Of a DNA stretch of 64,000 nucleotides, positions 14,875 through 22,860 are shown in pieces (the stretch's first letter is position 1; the number at the start of each line of letters is the position of its first letter). The DNA is from VRUE01 sp963702705 (GTDB lineage Bacteria; Actinomycetota; Thermoleophilia; Solirubrobacterales; 70-9). A program made the position numbers and the translations under genes. The stretch spans positions 186,001 to 250,000 of the forward strand of contig CAVPDR010000007.1 of assembly GCA_963702705.1 (NCBI GenBank), written 5' to 3'. The notes under the pieces are model-generated. The model was not told the origin of the DNA. It did no database searches and was given only the letters and a program-made list of their open reading frames with translations.

Positions 14875-17664
14875 TCAGCCGCAGCCGGTGTTGTTGCCGC
14901 AGCTGCTGCACGTGTAGCAGGAGCCCGTGCGCTGCATCATGCCGCCGCACTGCTCGCAGGCGGGACCGAGGTCGAGGCCGGACATCTTGGCCGGGACAAC
15001 CGGTGGGGTTTCGGTGAGGGCCGCCGCAGCCGGTACCGGCTTGGAGTGGCCGTTGCCGCCATTGGCCGGTCCCGCGGTGCCGCCGCTGGTGTCGATGCCG
15101 AGGCCGAGCTGCGCGGTCTCGGCATCGCGCTTGGCGCGTACCTCCTGAGTGAGGATGCCGAGGTCCTCCAGCGTTTCGGTGTCGTCGATGAAGCGGCTCG
15201 CCAGCCAGCGCATGATGTAGTCGGGCATCGACTTGGCGAAGGGGATCTCGGGGTTGCCGGTGATGCCCTCCGGCTCGAAGCGCATGTAGCTGAACTTGCG
15301 CACGAAGACCTCCAGCGGCACCCCGTACTGGAGGCCGATCGAGATCGCCGTGGCGAAGGCGTTGAGCAGCCCGCGCATCGTCGAGCCCTCCTTGCCGATG
15401 TCGGTGAGGAAGATCTCGCCGACGTTGCCGTCCTCGTACTTGCCGGCGGTGATGTATCCCTCGTGGCCGGCGATCGAGAACTTGTGGGTGATCGACTCGC
15501 GCTCGCGCGGCATCTTCTTGCGCACCGGCGCGGCCGCAACCTCCTCGGCCTCGGCCCCCTTCTCGTCCTGGGCGTCGGTGCGCAGCGCCTGCGCGGTCTT
15601 CGAGCCGTCGCGGTAGATCGCCAGGGCCTTGAGGCCGCCCTTCCAGCCACGCGTGTAGGCGTCGGCGATGTCCTCGATCGTCGCGCTCTGCGGCAGGTTG
15701 ACCGTCTTCGAGATCGCGCCGGAGATGAAGGGCTGCGTCGCCGCCATCATGTCGATGTGGCCGGTGTGGCTGATTGCCCGCTCGCCCACCGCGACGTCGA
15801 AGACCGGCAGGTGCTCGTCCTTGAGGTCCGGGGCGCCGACGATCGTGCTGCTCTCGGCGATGTAGGCGTTGATCTGCTCGACCTGGGGCTCGGCGTAGCC
15901 GAGCGTGCGCAGCGCCAGCGGCACCGACTTGTTGACGATCGTCATCTGGCCGCCACCGACCAGCTCCTTGAACTTGACCAGGGAGAAGTCCGGCTCGATC
16001 CCGGTCGTGTCGCAGTCCATCAGGAAGCTGATCGTGCCGGTCGGCGCCAGCACCGTCGCCTGCGCGTTGCGGTAGCCGTGCTCCTCGCCGAGCTCGACCG
16101 CCTCCTCCCAGGCGCGCTGGGCGGCCTCGAGCAGCTCGCCCTTGATCCCGGTCGGGTCGACGTCGTAGGAGGCGTCGCGGTGCATCCGCATCACGCCGTT
16201 GTGGGCATCGCGGTTGCGCGTGTACTCCTCGTAGGGCCCGGTCGCCCCGGCGGCGATCAGCGCCGACTGGCGGTAGGCGCGGCCGGTCATCAGCGCCGTG
16301 ATCGCGGCGGCTACGTTGCGGCCCGCGGTGGAGTCGTAGGGCAGGCCGTCGGACATCAGCAGGGCGCCGAGGTTGGCGTAGCCGAGGCCGAGCTGGCGGA
16401 ACTTGTTGGCGTTCTCGGTGATCCCCTCGGTCGGGTAACTGGAGAAGCCGACGACGATCTCCTGGGCGAGGAAGACGATGTCGACCGCGTGCTCGAAATC
16501 CTCGACGTCGAAGCTGCCGTCCTCGTGGCGGAACTTCATCAGGTTGAGCGAGGCCAGGTTGCAGGCCGAGTCGTCGACGTGCATGTACTCGCTGCAGGGG
16601 TTGGAGGCGTTGATCCGGCCCGACTCGGGGCAGGTGTGCCAGCGGTTGATGATCGTGTCGTACTGGATGCCGGGATCGGCGCAGCGCCAGGCGGCGTCGG
16701 CGATCTGGTTCATCAGCTCGCGCGCGTCGAGGGTCTTGACCGGCTCACCGGTGGTGCGCGCGGTCAGGTGCCACTCGTCGCCGGCCTCGACCGCCTCCAT
16801 GAAGTCGTCGGTGACCCGCACCGAGTTGTTGGCGTTCTGGTACTGGATCGAGGTGAAGCCCTCGCCGTCGATCGACATGTCGAAGCCGGCCTCGCGCAGC
16901 GCTTCGGCCTTCTCCTCCTCCTTGGCCTTGCACCAGACGAAGTGCTCGATGTCCGGGTGGTCGACGTCGAGCACGACCATCTTGGCCGCCCGCCGCGTCT
17001 TGCCGCCGGACTTGATCGTCCCCGCCCAGGAGTCGGCGCCGCGCATGAAGCTGACCGGGCCGCTCGCCGTGCCACCCTTCTTCAGCGGCTCCATCGAGCC
17101 ACGGATGTTGGAGAGGTTGATCCCCGAGCCCGAGCCGCCCCTGAAGATCCGCCCCTCCTTGGTGTTCCAGTCGAGGATCGACTCCATCGTGTCCTCGACG
17201 CTGAGGATGAAGCAGGCCGAGCACTGCGGCGTCTCCTCGAAGCCGACGTTGAACCAGACCGGCGAGTTGAAGGCCGCCTTCTGGTTGAGCAGGATCGAGG
17301 TCAGCTCCGCTTCGAAGGCCTCGGCGTCCTCGGCCGAGGCGAAGTAGCCGCCCTCGCGCCCCCAGTTGGAGATCGTGCCGGCGACGCGGCCGATCATCTC
17401 TTTGACCGATGACTCGCGCTCGCCGCTGCCGAGCTGGCCGCGGAAGTACTTCTGGGCGACGATGTTGGTCGCGTTCTGCGACCAGCTCACGGGGAACTCG
17501 ACCCCGCGCTGCTCGAAGGCCGGGCTCTCGGGGTTGCCGATCACCGCGTCGCGCCTCTCCCACTCGATCTCATCGAAGGGATGGGTCCCCGGAGAGGAAA
17601 AACGGCGTTCGATCGCGAGGCCCTTGAGACCGTTCTTCGGGGCACTGGTGGCGGTCTGGGACAT
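14875..17664 (-). CDS. nrdJ: Adenosylcobalamin-dependent ribonucleoside-diphosphate reductase (class II)
   Basis: The protein is about 929 aa and makes deoxyribonucleotides using a 5'-deoxyadenosyl radical from vitamin B12. It has the 10-stranded barrel motifs GSGSGINLSNIRG, NPCSEYMHVDDSACNLASLNL (in parts) and VLAPTGTISFLMDCDTTGIEPDF (in parts). The C-terminal zinc ribbon CEQCGG...CYTCSSCGNNTGCG carries the redox-shuttle cysteines. ATG 17664 is preferred over the TTG just before it and has AGGAGAAG 4 nt upstream. No B12 riboswitch could be recognised upstream, and no class I genes are visible. Confidence 0.96.
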   Translation of the reverse strand: MSQTATSAPKNGLKGLAIERRFSSPGTHPFDEIEWERRDAVIGNPESPAFEQRGVEFPVSWSQNATNIVAQKYFRGQLGSGERESSVKEMIGRVAGTISNWGREGGYFASAEDAEAFEAELTSILLNQKAAFNSPVWFNVGFEETPQCSACFILSVEDTMESILDWNTKEGRIFRGGSGSGINLSNIRGSMEPLKKGGTASGPVSFMRGADSWAGTIKSGGKTRRAAKMVVLDVDHPDIEHFVWCKAKEEEKAEALREAGFDMSIDGEGFTSIQYQNANNSVRVTDDFMEAVEAGDEWHLTARTTGEPVKTLDARELMNQIADAAWRCADPGIQYDTIINRWHTCPESGRINASNPCSEYMHVDDSACNLASLNLMKFRHEDGSFDVEDFEHAVDIVFLAQEIVVGFSSYPTEGITENANKFRQLGLGYANLGALLMSDGLPYDSTAGRNVAAAITALMTGRAYRQSALIAAGATGPYEEYTRNRDAHNGVMRMHRDASYDVDPTGIKGELLEAAQRAWEEAVELGEEHGYRNAQATVLAPTGTISFLMDCDTTGIEPDFSLVKFKELVGGGQMTIVNKSVPLALRTLGYAEPQVEQINAYIAESSTIVGAPDLKDEHLPVFDVAVGERAISHTGHIDMMAATQPFISGAISKTVNLPQSATIEDIADAYTRGWKGGLKALAIYRDGSKTAQALRTDAQDEKGAEAEEVAAAPVRKKMPRERESITHKFSIAGHEGYITAGKYEDGNVGEIFLTDIGKEGSTMRGLLNAFATAISIGLQYGVPLEVFVRKFSYMRFEPEGITGNPEIPFAKSMPDYIMRWLASRFIDDTETLEDLGILTQEVRAKRDAETAQLGLGIDTSGGTAGPANGGNGHSKPVPAAAALTETPPVVPAKMSGLDLGPACEQCGGMMQRTGSCYTCSSCGNNTGCG

Positions 17665-17781
17665 CAAACTTCTCCTCTCGCAGCGACTTTCAGGGGTAAC
17701 TACGCAGGATCGTCACTGAGTCGGACGTAACCCGTGACACCCAACCCCGCAAATGCCGCAGATTTAGCTTCTCACCTATGT

Positions 17782-18570
17782 ATGGTGACAAGGGTGGCGG
17801 GTGGGCGAAAAGTTGCGCGGGATGCGGTTGGCGAGCGGGCGACCGCCGCCAGGGAGGCGATGGGCGAGCGCGCCTCCGCAGCTCGCGACGCGGTCGAGGT
17901 GCGGGCCACCGCGGCCAAGGACGCGATCGCCGCGGTCAAGCCGAAGCTGCGCGGTGTCTCGCACGAGTGGGCCTTCTTCGTCTCGCTCGTTCTCGGCGCC
18001 GGCCTGATCGTCGCCGCCAAGACGCCGAAGGCGACGCTGGCGGTCGCGATCTACGCGGTCAGTCTCTCGGCCCTGCTCGGCACCAGCGCCCTCTACCACC
18101 GGGTCAACTGGACCCGGCCCAACGTGCGCCGCTGGATGCGCCGGCTCGATCACTCGATGATCTTCTTCCTCATAGCCGGCACCTACACGCCCTTCGCCCT
18201 GCTTGTCCTCCACGGCGCCCTCGCCGACGCGATCCTGGTCGTGGTCTGGATCGGCGCGATCGCTGGCGCCGTGGTCGAGATGGTCTGGATCGAACACCCG
18301 AAGTGGGTCGCGGCGCTGATCTACCTCTCGCTGGGCTGGGTCGCCGTCATCTCTTTCCCCGAGCTATGGAGCTCGATGGGCGTCACCGGCACCCTCCTCG
18401 TAGCTGCAGGCGGCCTCCTCTACACCGCAGGCGCCGTCGTCTACGCAACCCAGAGACCCAATCCCAACCCCCGCGTATTCGGCTACCACGAGGTCTTCCA
18501 CGCCCTGGTAATAGCCGCCGCCGCCGCCCACTTCGCGGCTGTTGCCTTTTTCGCCTTGCCTGCGTCGTAG
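17782..18570 (+). CDS. Hemolysin III / PAQR-family membrane protein with N-terminal helical extension
   Basis: The protein is about 262 aa from ATG 17782. Seven predicted helices follow residue ~60. They carry the family residues LGTSALYHRVNWTR, LDHSMIFFLIAGTYTPFALL, and HEVFHALVIAAAAAHF with the zinc-binding histidines. This is the TrhA/YqfA type, implicated in membrane energetics or hydrolase activity. Before the first helix is an unusual repeated alanine/charged segment (DAVGERATAAREAMGERA... DAVEVRATAAKDA), probably an amphipathic coil. A longer frame from 17734 lacks support. Confidence 0.87.
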   Translation: MVTRVAGGRKVARDAVGERATAAREAMGERASAARDAVEVRATAAKDAIAAVKPKLRGVSHEWAFFVSLVLGAGLIVAAKTPKATLAVAIYAVSLSALLGTSALYHRVNWTRPNVRRWMRRLDHSMIFFLIAGTYTPFALLVLHGALADAILVVVWIGAIAGAVVEMVWIEHPKWVAALIYLSLGWVAVISFPELWSSMGVTGTLLVAAGGLLYTAGAVVYATQRPNPNPRVFGYHEVFHALVIAAAAAHFAAVAFFALPAS

Positions 18571-18579
18571 CGCGCGCTA

Positions 18580-18605
18580 TCCTTACTTTCAGACACAAGT
18601 AAGGA
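18580..18605. promoter_or_regulatory. Putative autoregulatory operator of the AbrB/PIN pair
   Basis: TCCTTACTT (18580-18588) and AAGTAAGGA (18597-18605) are perfect 9-bp inverted arms 8 nt apart, ending 5 nt before the antitoxin ATG. AbrB-type antitoxins usually repress their own promoter, which fits this position. Confidence 0.7.
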
Positions 18606-18610
18606 ATCAG

Positions 18611-18868
18611 ATGGACGTAGCAGCGAAATTGACTTCTAAGGGCCAGATCACGGTTCCCAAGGTCGTGCGCGACAGCCTTGAGCTGGAGCCCGGTGATCAG
18701 GTGCTGTTCCGTTTGGAAGATGGGCGGGCGGTTCTCGCCCGCACCCAGAACTTTCTTGACCTAGCCGGGTCGGTTCCGGTCCCACCAGGGAAGCGTGGCG
18801 CCTCATGGGAGGAGATTCGCGATGAGGCGTGGCGGACCCGCGGCAAGAGACTGAACGAGCAGGCTTGA
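18611..18868 (+). CDS. AbrB/MazE/SpoVT-fold antitoxin
   Basis: The 85-aa protein from ATG 18611 has a swapped-hairpin DNA-binding domain, KLTSKGQITVPKVVRDSLELEPGDQVLF (in parts), at residues 6-35. The C-terminal tail (SWEEIRDEAWRTRGKRLNEQA, in parts) would wrap and neutralise the PIN toxin encoded immediately downstream. The stop overlaps the toxin start (TTGA). GC content is lower than in the neighbours, consistent with an acquired module. Confidence 0.9.
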   Translation: MDVAAKLTSKGQITVPKVVRDSLELEPGDQVLFRLEDGRAVLARTQNFLDLAGSVPVPPGKRGASWEEIRDEAWRTRGKRLNEQA

Positions 18869-19254
18869 CCGTCCTGCTCGATACGAACGTCGTAATCCGC
18901 CACTTGACCGGTGACCCGCCGGAGATGGCACGACGGGCAACCCGGTTCTTGGCTACAAAAGCCGAGCTGGTTCTTGCCGATGTTGTCCTGGCAGAGTGCG
19001 TCTATGTGCTTCAGTCGGTCTACGAGGTTGACCGGGCCGGCACCGCCGAGTTGATGAGAGCGGCGTTGGCGATGCCGACCATTTCGGCCGACACGGACCT
19101 CCTCCTGCGAGCTCTGGAGATTTATGAGCTCGATCGGCTCGACTTCGCCGAGGCGTACCTGGTGGCCGCCGCCGAGTTCACCGATGTCGAGTCGATTGCC
19201 TCGTTCGACAAGGCGATCGACCGAGTGTCGTCGGTTGAGCGACTAATTCCTTAG
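18865..19254 (+). CDS. PIN-domain ribonuclease toxin (VapC-like)
   Basis: The protein is about 129 aa from TTG 18865, which overlaps the antitoxin stop. The PIN acidic residues are visible: Asp in LLDTNVVIRHL, Glu in LAECVYVL, and the DRLDFAEAYLVAAAE and IASFDKAID segments. The family cleaves RNA, commonly tRNA or rRNA, and is silenced by the cognate antitoxin. The 3' end overlaps the convergent FMN reductase gene by 4 nt. The longer frame from 18829 starts inside the antitoxin and is rejected. Confidence 0.9.
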   Translation: MTVLLDTNVVIRHLTGDPPEMARRATRFLATKAELVLADVVLAECVYVLQSVYEVDRAGTAELMRAALAMPTISADTDLLLRALEIYELDRLDFAEAYLVAAAEFTDVESIASFDKAIDRVSSVERLIP

Positions 19255-19814
19255 GCAGCGACCGCCAGTTCTGCCTCGGTCTCGGCCGCGGCGACCAGCT
19301 CGGCGAGCAGCTCCTCCAACTGCTCGGCCTGCTGGGGGGCGAGCTCGAGCCGCCCGTTGACCAGTAGCTCCTTGGCGTGCCCCACTGGTAGCTCGACCTC
19401 GACCACCCGGCCGCCCATCGCGCCGAGGACCTTGCGCAGCTCGGCCTGGGCCCAGACCGCGCCGAACATGCCCGTCGAGGCGCCGATCACCGCGGCGGGC
19501 TTGCCGTTGAGGGCGCTCTTGCCGGCCGGCCGGGAGACCCAGTCCAGTGCGTTCTTCAGCTGGCCCGGGATCGAGCGGTTGTACTCGGGCGTCGCGATCA
19601 GGACCGCGTCGGCGCCCCGCACCGCCTCGCGTAGCTCCTCGACCAGCGCCGGGACGCCCTCCAGCTCGACGTCCTCGTCGTAGGGCGGCACCTCGCGCAG
19701 CCGCTCAAACTCGACCAGCTCCGCCGCGGCGGGCAGCCGCTCGGCGGCCGTCCGCAGCAGGGCGCTGTTGAGCGAGTCCCGGCGCAGGCTGCCGGATATG
19801 CCCAGGACCCGCAT
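19251..19814 (-). CDS. NADPH-dependent FMN reductase (flavodoxin-like)
   Basis: The 187-aa protein starts with VLGISGSLRRDSLNSALLR, the FMN phosphate loop. It has PPYDEDVE and then LIATPEYNRSIPGQLKNALDWVSRP, the SsuE/azoreductase-type signature, with GASTGMFGAVWAQAELRKVL later. It probably reduces quinones or flavins with NAD(P)H. It lies 2 bp downstream of the YceI gene on the same strand, and both face the MarR gene, so the pair likely forms a MarR-controlled redox or electrophile response. Confidence 0.9.
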   Translation of the reverse strand: MRVLGISGSLRRDSLNSALLRTAAERLPAAAELVEFERLREVPPYDEDVELEGVPALVEELREAVRGADAVLIATPEYNRSIPGQLKNALDWVSRPAGKSALNGKPAAVIGASTGMFGAVWAQAELRKVLGAMGGRVVEVELPVGHAKELLVNGRLELAPQQAEQLEELLAELVAAAETEAELAVAA

Positions 19815-19816
19815 CG

Positions 19817-20368
19817 TTACTCGGCCTCCTCGACCAGCTCCAGCTCGACCGCGATGCTGACCTCGTAGTCGAGGACCTCGCCGCCGCTGGGCAGCTCGGC
19901 GTTCCAGTCGAGGCCGAAGTTGCGCCGGTCGACCGCCGCCTCGAGCGAGATGCCGACGCGGGCGTTGCCGCCGAGGTCGGCGCCGAGCCGGCCGAACCTG
20001 CCGTTGGCCTCGACCTCGCGCACCTCGCCGTGGATCTCGAGCTCGCCGCGGAGTCGCAGCGAGCCGTCGTCCTCGACGCTCAGCTCGCTCGACTCGAAGC
20101 GCAGCTGCGGGTGGTGCTGGGTGTCGAAGAAGTCGGGGGAGAGCAGGTGGCCCTTCAACTGCTCGTCCTCGATCTCGATGCTGGCGACATCGACGGTTCC
20201 CGTCAGCCGCGGAGTCTCGCCGCCGCTGAGCCCGGCCTCATAGGAGGCGAAGCCGCTGCGGAAGGTGGCGACGCCGTTGTGGGCGATCGCAAAGGTGATC
20301 GACGAGTGGACCGGGTCCACCGCGTAGGTACCTGCCGGAATCTGTTGGTTAACGGTCTGCGTGCTCAT
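19817..20368 (-). CDS. YceI-family lipid-binding-like protein
   Basis: The protein is 183 aa from ATG 20368, with a strong ribosome binding site (AGAAGGAG) upstream. The lipocalin-like YceI barrel is indicated by AGTYAVDPVHSSITFAIAHNGVATFRSGF (in parts), LKGHLLSPDFFDTQHHPQLRFES (in parts) and LDWNAELPSGGEVLDYEVSI. The family binds isoprenoids or similar amphiphiles. No signal peptide is present here, unlike in Gram-negative homologues. It is the first gene of an operon with the FMN reductase. Confidence 0.9.
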   Translation of the reverse strand: MSTQTVNQQIPAGTYAVDPVHSSITFAIAHNGVATFRSGFASYEAGLSGGETPRLTGTVDVASIEIEDEQLKGHLLSPDFFDTQHHPQLRFESSELSVEDDGSLRLRGELEIHGEVREVEANGRFGRLGADLGGNARVGISLEAAVDRRNFGLDWNAELPSGGEVLDYEVSIAVELELVEEAE

Positions 20369-20399
20369 CGCTGCTCCTTCTGAAGTAGTTGCCGAACAA

Positions 20400-20460
20400 A
20401 TGATTGACGCAGAAACAATCATAGCAGAAAAGCTTGTATCTACAACTATTGTCTGGACAA
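20400..20460. promoter_or_regulatory. Divergent promoter with three palindromes (MarR-type operators)
   Basis: Between the YceI and MarR genes are ATGATTG-N9-CAATCAT (20400-20422), TTGTA-TC-TACAA (20434-20445) and TTGTC-TG-GACAA (20449-20460). The last two share the TTGT-N4-ACAA form with centres 15 bp apart. MarR proteins commonly bind such boxes in shared divergent promoters. Confidence 0.7.
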
Positions 20461-20483
20461 CATTCATCTGCGATGATCTAGCT

Positions 20484-20978
20484 ATGAGCGAGCAGGCGAC
20501 CGCGACCGCGACGAGAGAGCGCAAGGTAAAAGTGCCGCCGCGCAGCCCCCACGGCGATGCCTGGGAATCGCTGACCCGAACCCACGCGGCGATCGTCCAG
20601 CGCCTGCAGGAAATGCTTTCCGCCGCTGACTTTCCGCCGCTGCCTTGGTACGAGGTGCTTGCCACCGTTGCCGAGTCGCCGGAGGAACAGATGCGGATGG
20701 GCGACCTTGCCGAGGCGCTGGTGATCACCCGCGGCGGCCTGACCAAGCTCGTCGACCGCCTTGTCAAGGCGGGCCTGCTCGAACGGGTCTTCTGCGCGAC
20801 CGATCGCCGCGTCAGTTACGCGGCGCTGACGCCGGCCGGCCGCGACCTGCTCGCCGAGATGCGCCCGGCCGTGATCGCCGAGCTCGAGATCGCCTTCTCC
20901 GCCAACCTCAGTGTCGCCCAGGCCAACGAGTTGCGCGAGACGCTGGACAGCGTGCGCGGCTCAGCCTGCGCCGGTTGA
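20484..20978 (+). CDS. MarR-family transcriptional regulator
   Basis: The 164-aa protein from ATG 20484 has a winged helix-turn-helix, MRMGDLAEALVITRGGLTKLVDRLVKAGLLER (in parts), then the wing CATDRRVSYAALTPAGRDLLAEM. Flanking helices would dimerise it. It is divergent from the YceI/FMN-reductase operon across a 115-bp region with several palindromes, so it probably represses that operon and itself. The ligand is unknown. A possible sensing Cys is in VFCATDRR. Confidence 0.92.
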   Translation: MSEQATATATRERKVKVPPRSPHGDAWESLTRTHAAIVQRLQEMLSAADFPPLPWYEVLATVAESPEEQMRMGDLAEALVITRGGLTKLVDRLVKAGLLERVFCATDRRVSYAALTPAGRDLLAEMRPAVIAELEIAFSANLSVAQANELRETLDSVRGSACAG

Positions 20979-21018
20979 GTGGCGCCTTAGTCGCGTATAT
21001 CGCGACCAACGCGCCAGT
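20978..21018. terminator. Imperfect 18-bp palindrome between convergent gene ends
   Basis: The arms 20978-20995 and 21001-21018 match at 15 of 18 positions around TATAT. The perfect GTCGCG/CGCGAC core is next to the loop. It begins in the marR stop codon and ends at the stop codon of the siroheme gene, so it likely terminates both. Confidence 0.7.
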
Positions 21019-21764
21019 TAGGCGAGCGCCGCCGCGGCGCGCTCTTTGGCGGCCTCGATCAGGGCGATCAGCTCGATCTCGCGGTCGTCGCGGATCAGCT
21101 CGACCGGGTCGGGGTCGCCGTTGACGATCCCCTCGAAGAACTCCTTGCGGTCCTGGTAGGTCGGCAGCGTCCCCTTGGCCCAGCCGCGGGCGTCGTTGAG
21201 GATCACCGCGAGACGGGCGTACTCCTCGCCGAAGAGGTCCGAGATCTCCCGCTTCATCCGCTTCGCCAGGGCGGGGGAGGCGCCGGCGGTGGAGATCGCG
21301 ATCGCCAGCGGGCCGCTGCGGACGATCGCCGGCAGGATGAAGTTGCAGAGCGGCGGCACGTCGACGATGTTGACCAGCATCGCCCGCCGCTCGGCGTCGT
21401 CGTAGACCTTGATGTTGACCTCGGTGTCGTCGGTCGAGGCGATCACCATGAAGACGCCGTCGAGGTCGGCGGCGCCCGCGTAGGCGCGCTTCTCCCACAC
21501 GATTGAGCTCTCGGCGGCAAGGGTCTCCAGCTCGGGATGGGCGACGGGCGCGATCAGGGTCACGTCGGCGTCGCATGCGAGCAGACCCTCGACCTTCTCC
21601 AACCCGATGTCGCCGCCGCCGACCACCACGCAGCGCCGCCCCTTCAGCTTCAGGCAAGCGATGTAGAACGGCGTCTCCAGCATGTCGCGCACGCAGGACT
21701 GGTCGCAGATCCCCTTGCGCAGTTGGCAGACGCACTCCTTGCCGGCATAAGCCTGGGCGGGCAT
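21018..21764 (-). CDS. Precorrin-2 dehydrogenase / sirohydrochlorin ferrochelatase-like (CysG N-domain)
   Basis: The 248-aa protein has an NAD-binding Rossmann start KGRRCVVVGGGDIGLEKVEGLLACDADVTLIAP (in parts) at about residues 42-75, VFMVIASTDDTEVN, and VDVPPLCNFILPAIVRSGPLAIAISTAGASPALAKRMK (in parts). These are the siroheme synthase hallmarks. It oxidises precorrin-2 and may insert iron. Unusual is an N-terminal ~30-residue cysteine-rich segment, KECVCQLRKGICDQSC, which could bind metal or an iron-sulfur cluster. No methyltransferase domain is fused. The start is ATG 21764. Confidence 0.87.
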   Translation of the reverse strand: MPAQAYAGKECVCQLRKGICDQSCVRDMLETPFYIACLKLKGRRCVVVGGGDIGLEKVEGLLACDADVTLIAPVAHPELETLAAESSIVWEKRAYAGAADLDGVFMVIASTDDTEVNIKVYDDAERRAMLVNIVDVPPLCNFILPAIVRSGPLAIAISTAGASPALAKRMKREISDLFGEEYARLAVILNDARGWAKGTLPTYQDRKEFFEGIVNGDPDPVELIRDDREIELIALIEAAKERAAAALA

Positions 21765-21797
21765 GTCCCAAGCCTAGTGATCCCCCGCAACAGCGCC

Positions 21798-21848
21798 CGC
21801 CGATGGGCCTAAAACCGACGTATATCGACGGGAATCGGCCCGTCGGCG
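21798..21848. repeat. Palindrome, family B copy 1
   Basis: The arms 21798-21809 and 21837-21848 pair with one mismatch. The sequence GGGCC-N-AAAACCG on the left and GGGAATCGGCCCGTCGG on the right recur at 41843-41891. It lies just before the siroheme gene start and just after the epimerase gene end. Confidence 0.8.
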
Positions 21849-21849
21849 G

Positions 21850-22782
21850 CTAGATCGAGTCGAGGGTTAGGCGCAGGCCCTCGCTTAGGTCCATCTGCGG
21901 GGTCCAGCCCAGCTCGCGCTTGGCCTTCGCCGGGTCGATCGAGATCCGCTGCACCTCGCCGGTGCGCGCGGATGCAATCTCGGGCTCGAAGCTCTCGACC
22001 CCGCCCAGCTCGCCGAGCAGCCGCGCCAGCTCGAGCACGTCGGTCTCGATCCCGGTGCCGACGTTGACCGGCCCGGTCGCCTCCGAGCCGGCGGCGGCCA
22101 GCATCGCCGAGACCACGTCGCCCACATATATGTAGTCGCGGGTCTGCCTGCCGTCGCCGAAGACTGTCGGCCGCTCGCCGGCGCGCAGCTTGCCGCAGAA
22201 GATCGCGATCACGCCGGCCTCGCCGAGCGGGTCCTGGCGCGGGCCGTAGACGTTGCCGAGCCGCAGGGCGACGCCGGAGAGCCCGTAGAGCCGCTCGAAC
22301 AGCGCCAGGTAGCCCTCGGCGGCGAACTTGCTCTGGCCGTAGGCCGACAGCGGTTCGACCGGGGCCTCCTCACCCAGCGGCAGGGCCTGGCCGTCGCCCT
22401 CGCCGTAGATCGCGCCGCCGGTGGAGACGAAGACGAAGCGCCGGGTGCCCCCGGCGCGCGCGGCCTCGAGCACGTTGGCGGTGCCGCCGACGTTGATTGA
22501 GGCGTCGAAGGCGGGGTCGGCGACCGACTTGCGCACGTCGATCTGGGCGGCCAGGTGGAAGACGACCTCGGGCCGCTGCTCGCCGGCCAGCGCCGCCAGC
22601 CCTCCGGCCTCGCGGATGTCGGCCTCGACCAGCGCCGCACCCGCCGCCAGCGCCGCGTCGAGGTTCTCGCGGCGCCCGGTCGAGAGGTCGTCGACGACCG
22701 TCACCTCGTCGCCGCGCGCGAGCAGCGCGTCGACCAGATTCGAGCCGATGAAGCCGGCGCCGCCTGTGACCAGAGTCCTCAT
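21850..22782 (-). CDS. NAD-dependent sugar nucleotide epimerase/dehydratase (UDP-glucose 4-epimerase-like)
   Basis: The 310-aa extended short-chain dehydrogenase has nucleotide motif TGGAGFIGSNLV at residues 6-17, VVDDLSTGRRENL, HLAAQIDVRKSV, the catalytic YGQSK with the Ser/Thr in VSTGGAIYGE, and RLGNVYGPRQDP. These features are those of GalE-like UDP-hexose 4-epimerases. It acts in cell-surface sugar synthesis. The gene ends next to palindrome family B and is divergent from topA over about 80 bp. Confidence 0.9.
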   Translation of the reverse strand: MRTLVTGGAGFIGSNLVDALLARGDEVTVVDDLSTGRRENLDAALAAGAALVEADIREAGGLAALAGEQRPEVVFHLAAQIDVRKSVADPAFDASINVGGTANVLEAARAGGTRRFVFVSTGGAIYGEGDGQALPLGEEAPVEPLSAYGQSKFAAEGYLALFERLYGLSGVALRLGNVYGPRQDPLGEAGVIAIFCGKLRAGERPTVFGDGRQTRDYIYVGDVVSAMLAAAGSEATGPVNVGTGIETDVLELARLLGELGGVESFEPEIASARTGEVQRISIDPAKAKRELGWTPQMDLSEGLRLTLDSI

Positions 22783-22860
22783 CCGGCCGCCGATCCTAGA
22801 AGGATCGGCGCGCGACGGCTGCCGGGTGTCGCCGAGCGCCCCTGCTACCCTCGCCGCCCC

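Noticed and set aside
15046..17412. Long open frame antisense to nrdJ
   Set aside because: It is a by-product of high GC; its translation is Arg/Leu/Val-rich without motifs, while the opposite strand encodes a complete class II reductase.
17665..17781. Cobalamin riboswitch upstream of nrdJ
   Set aside because: The leader is short and I could not find a B12 box or the multi-branched fold.
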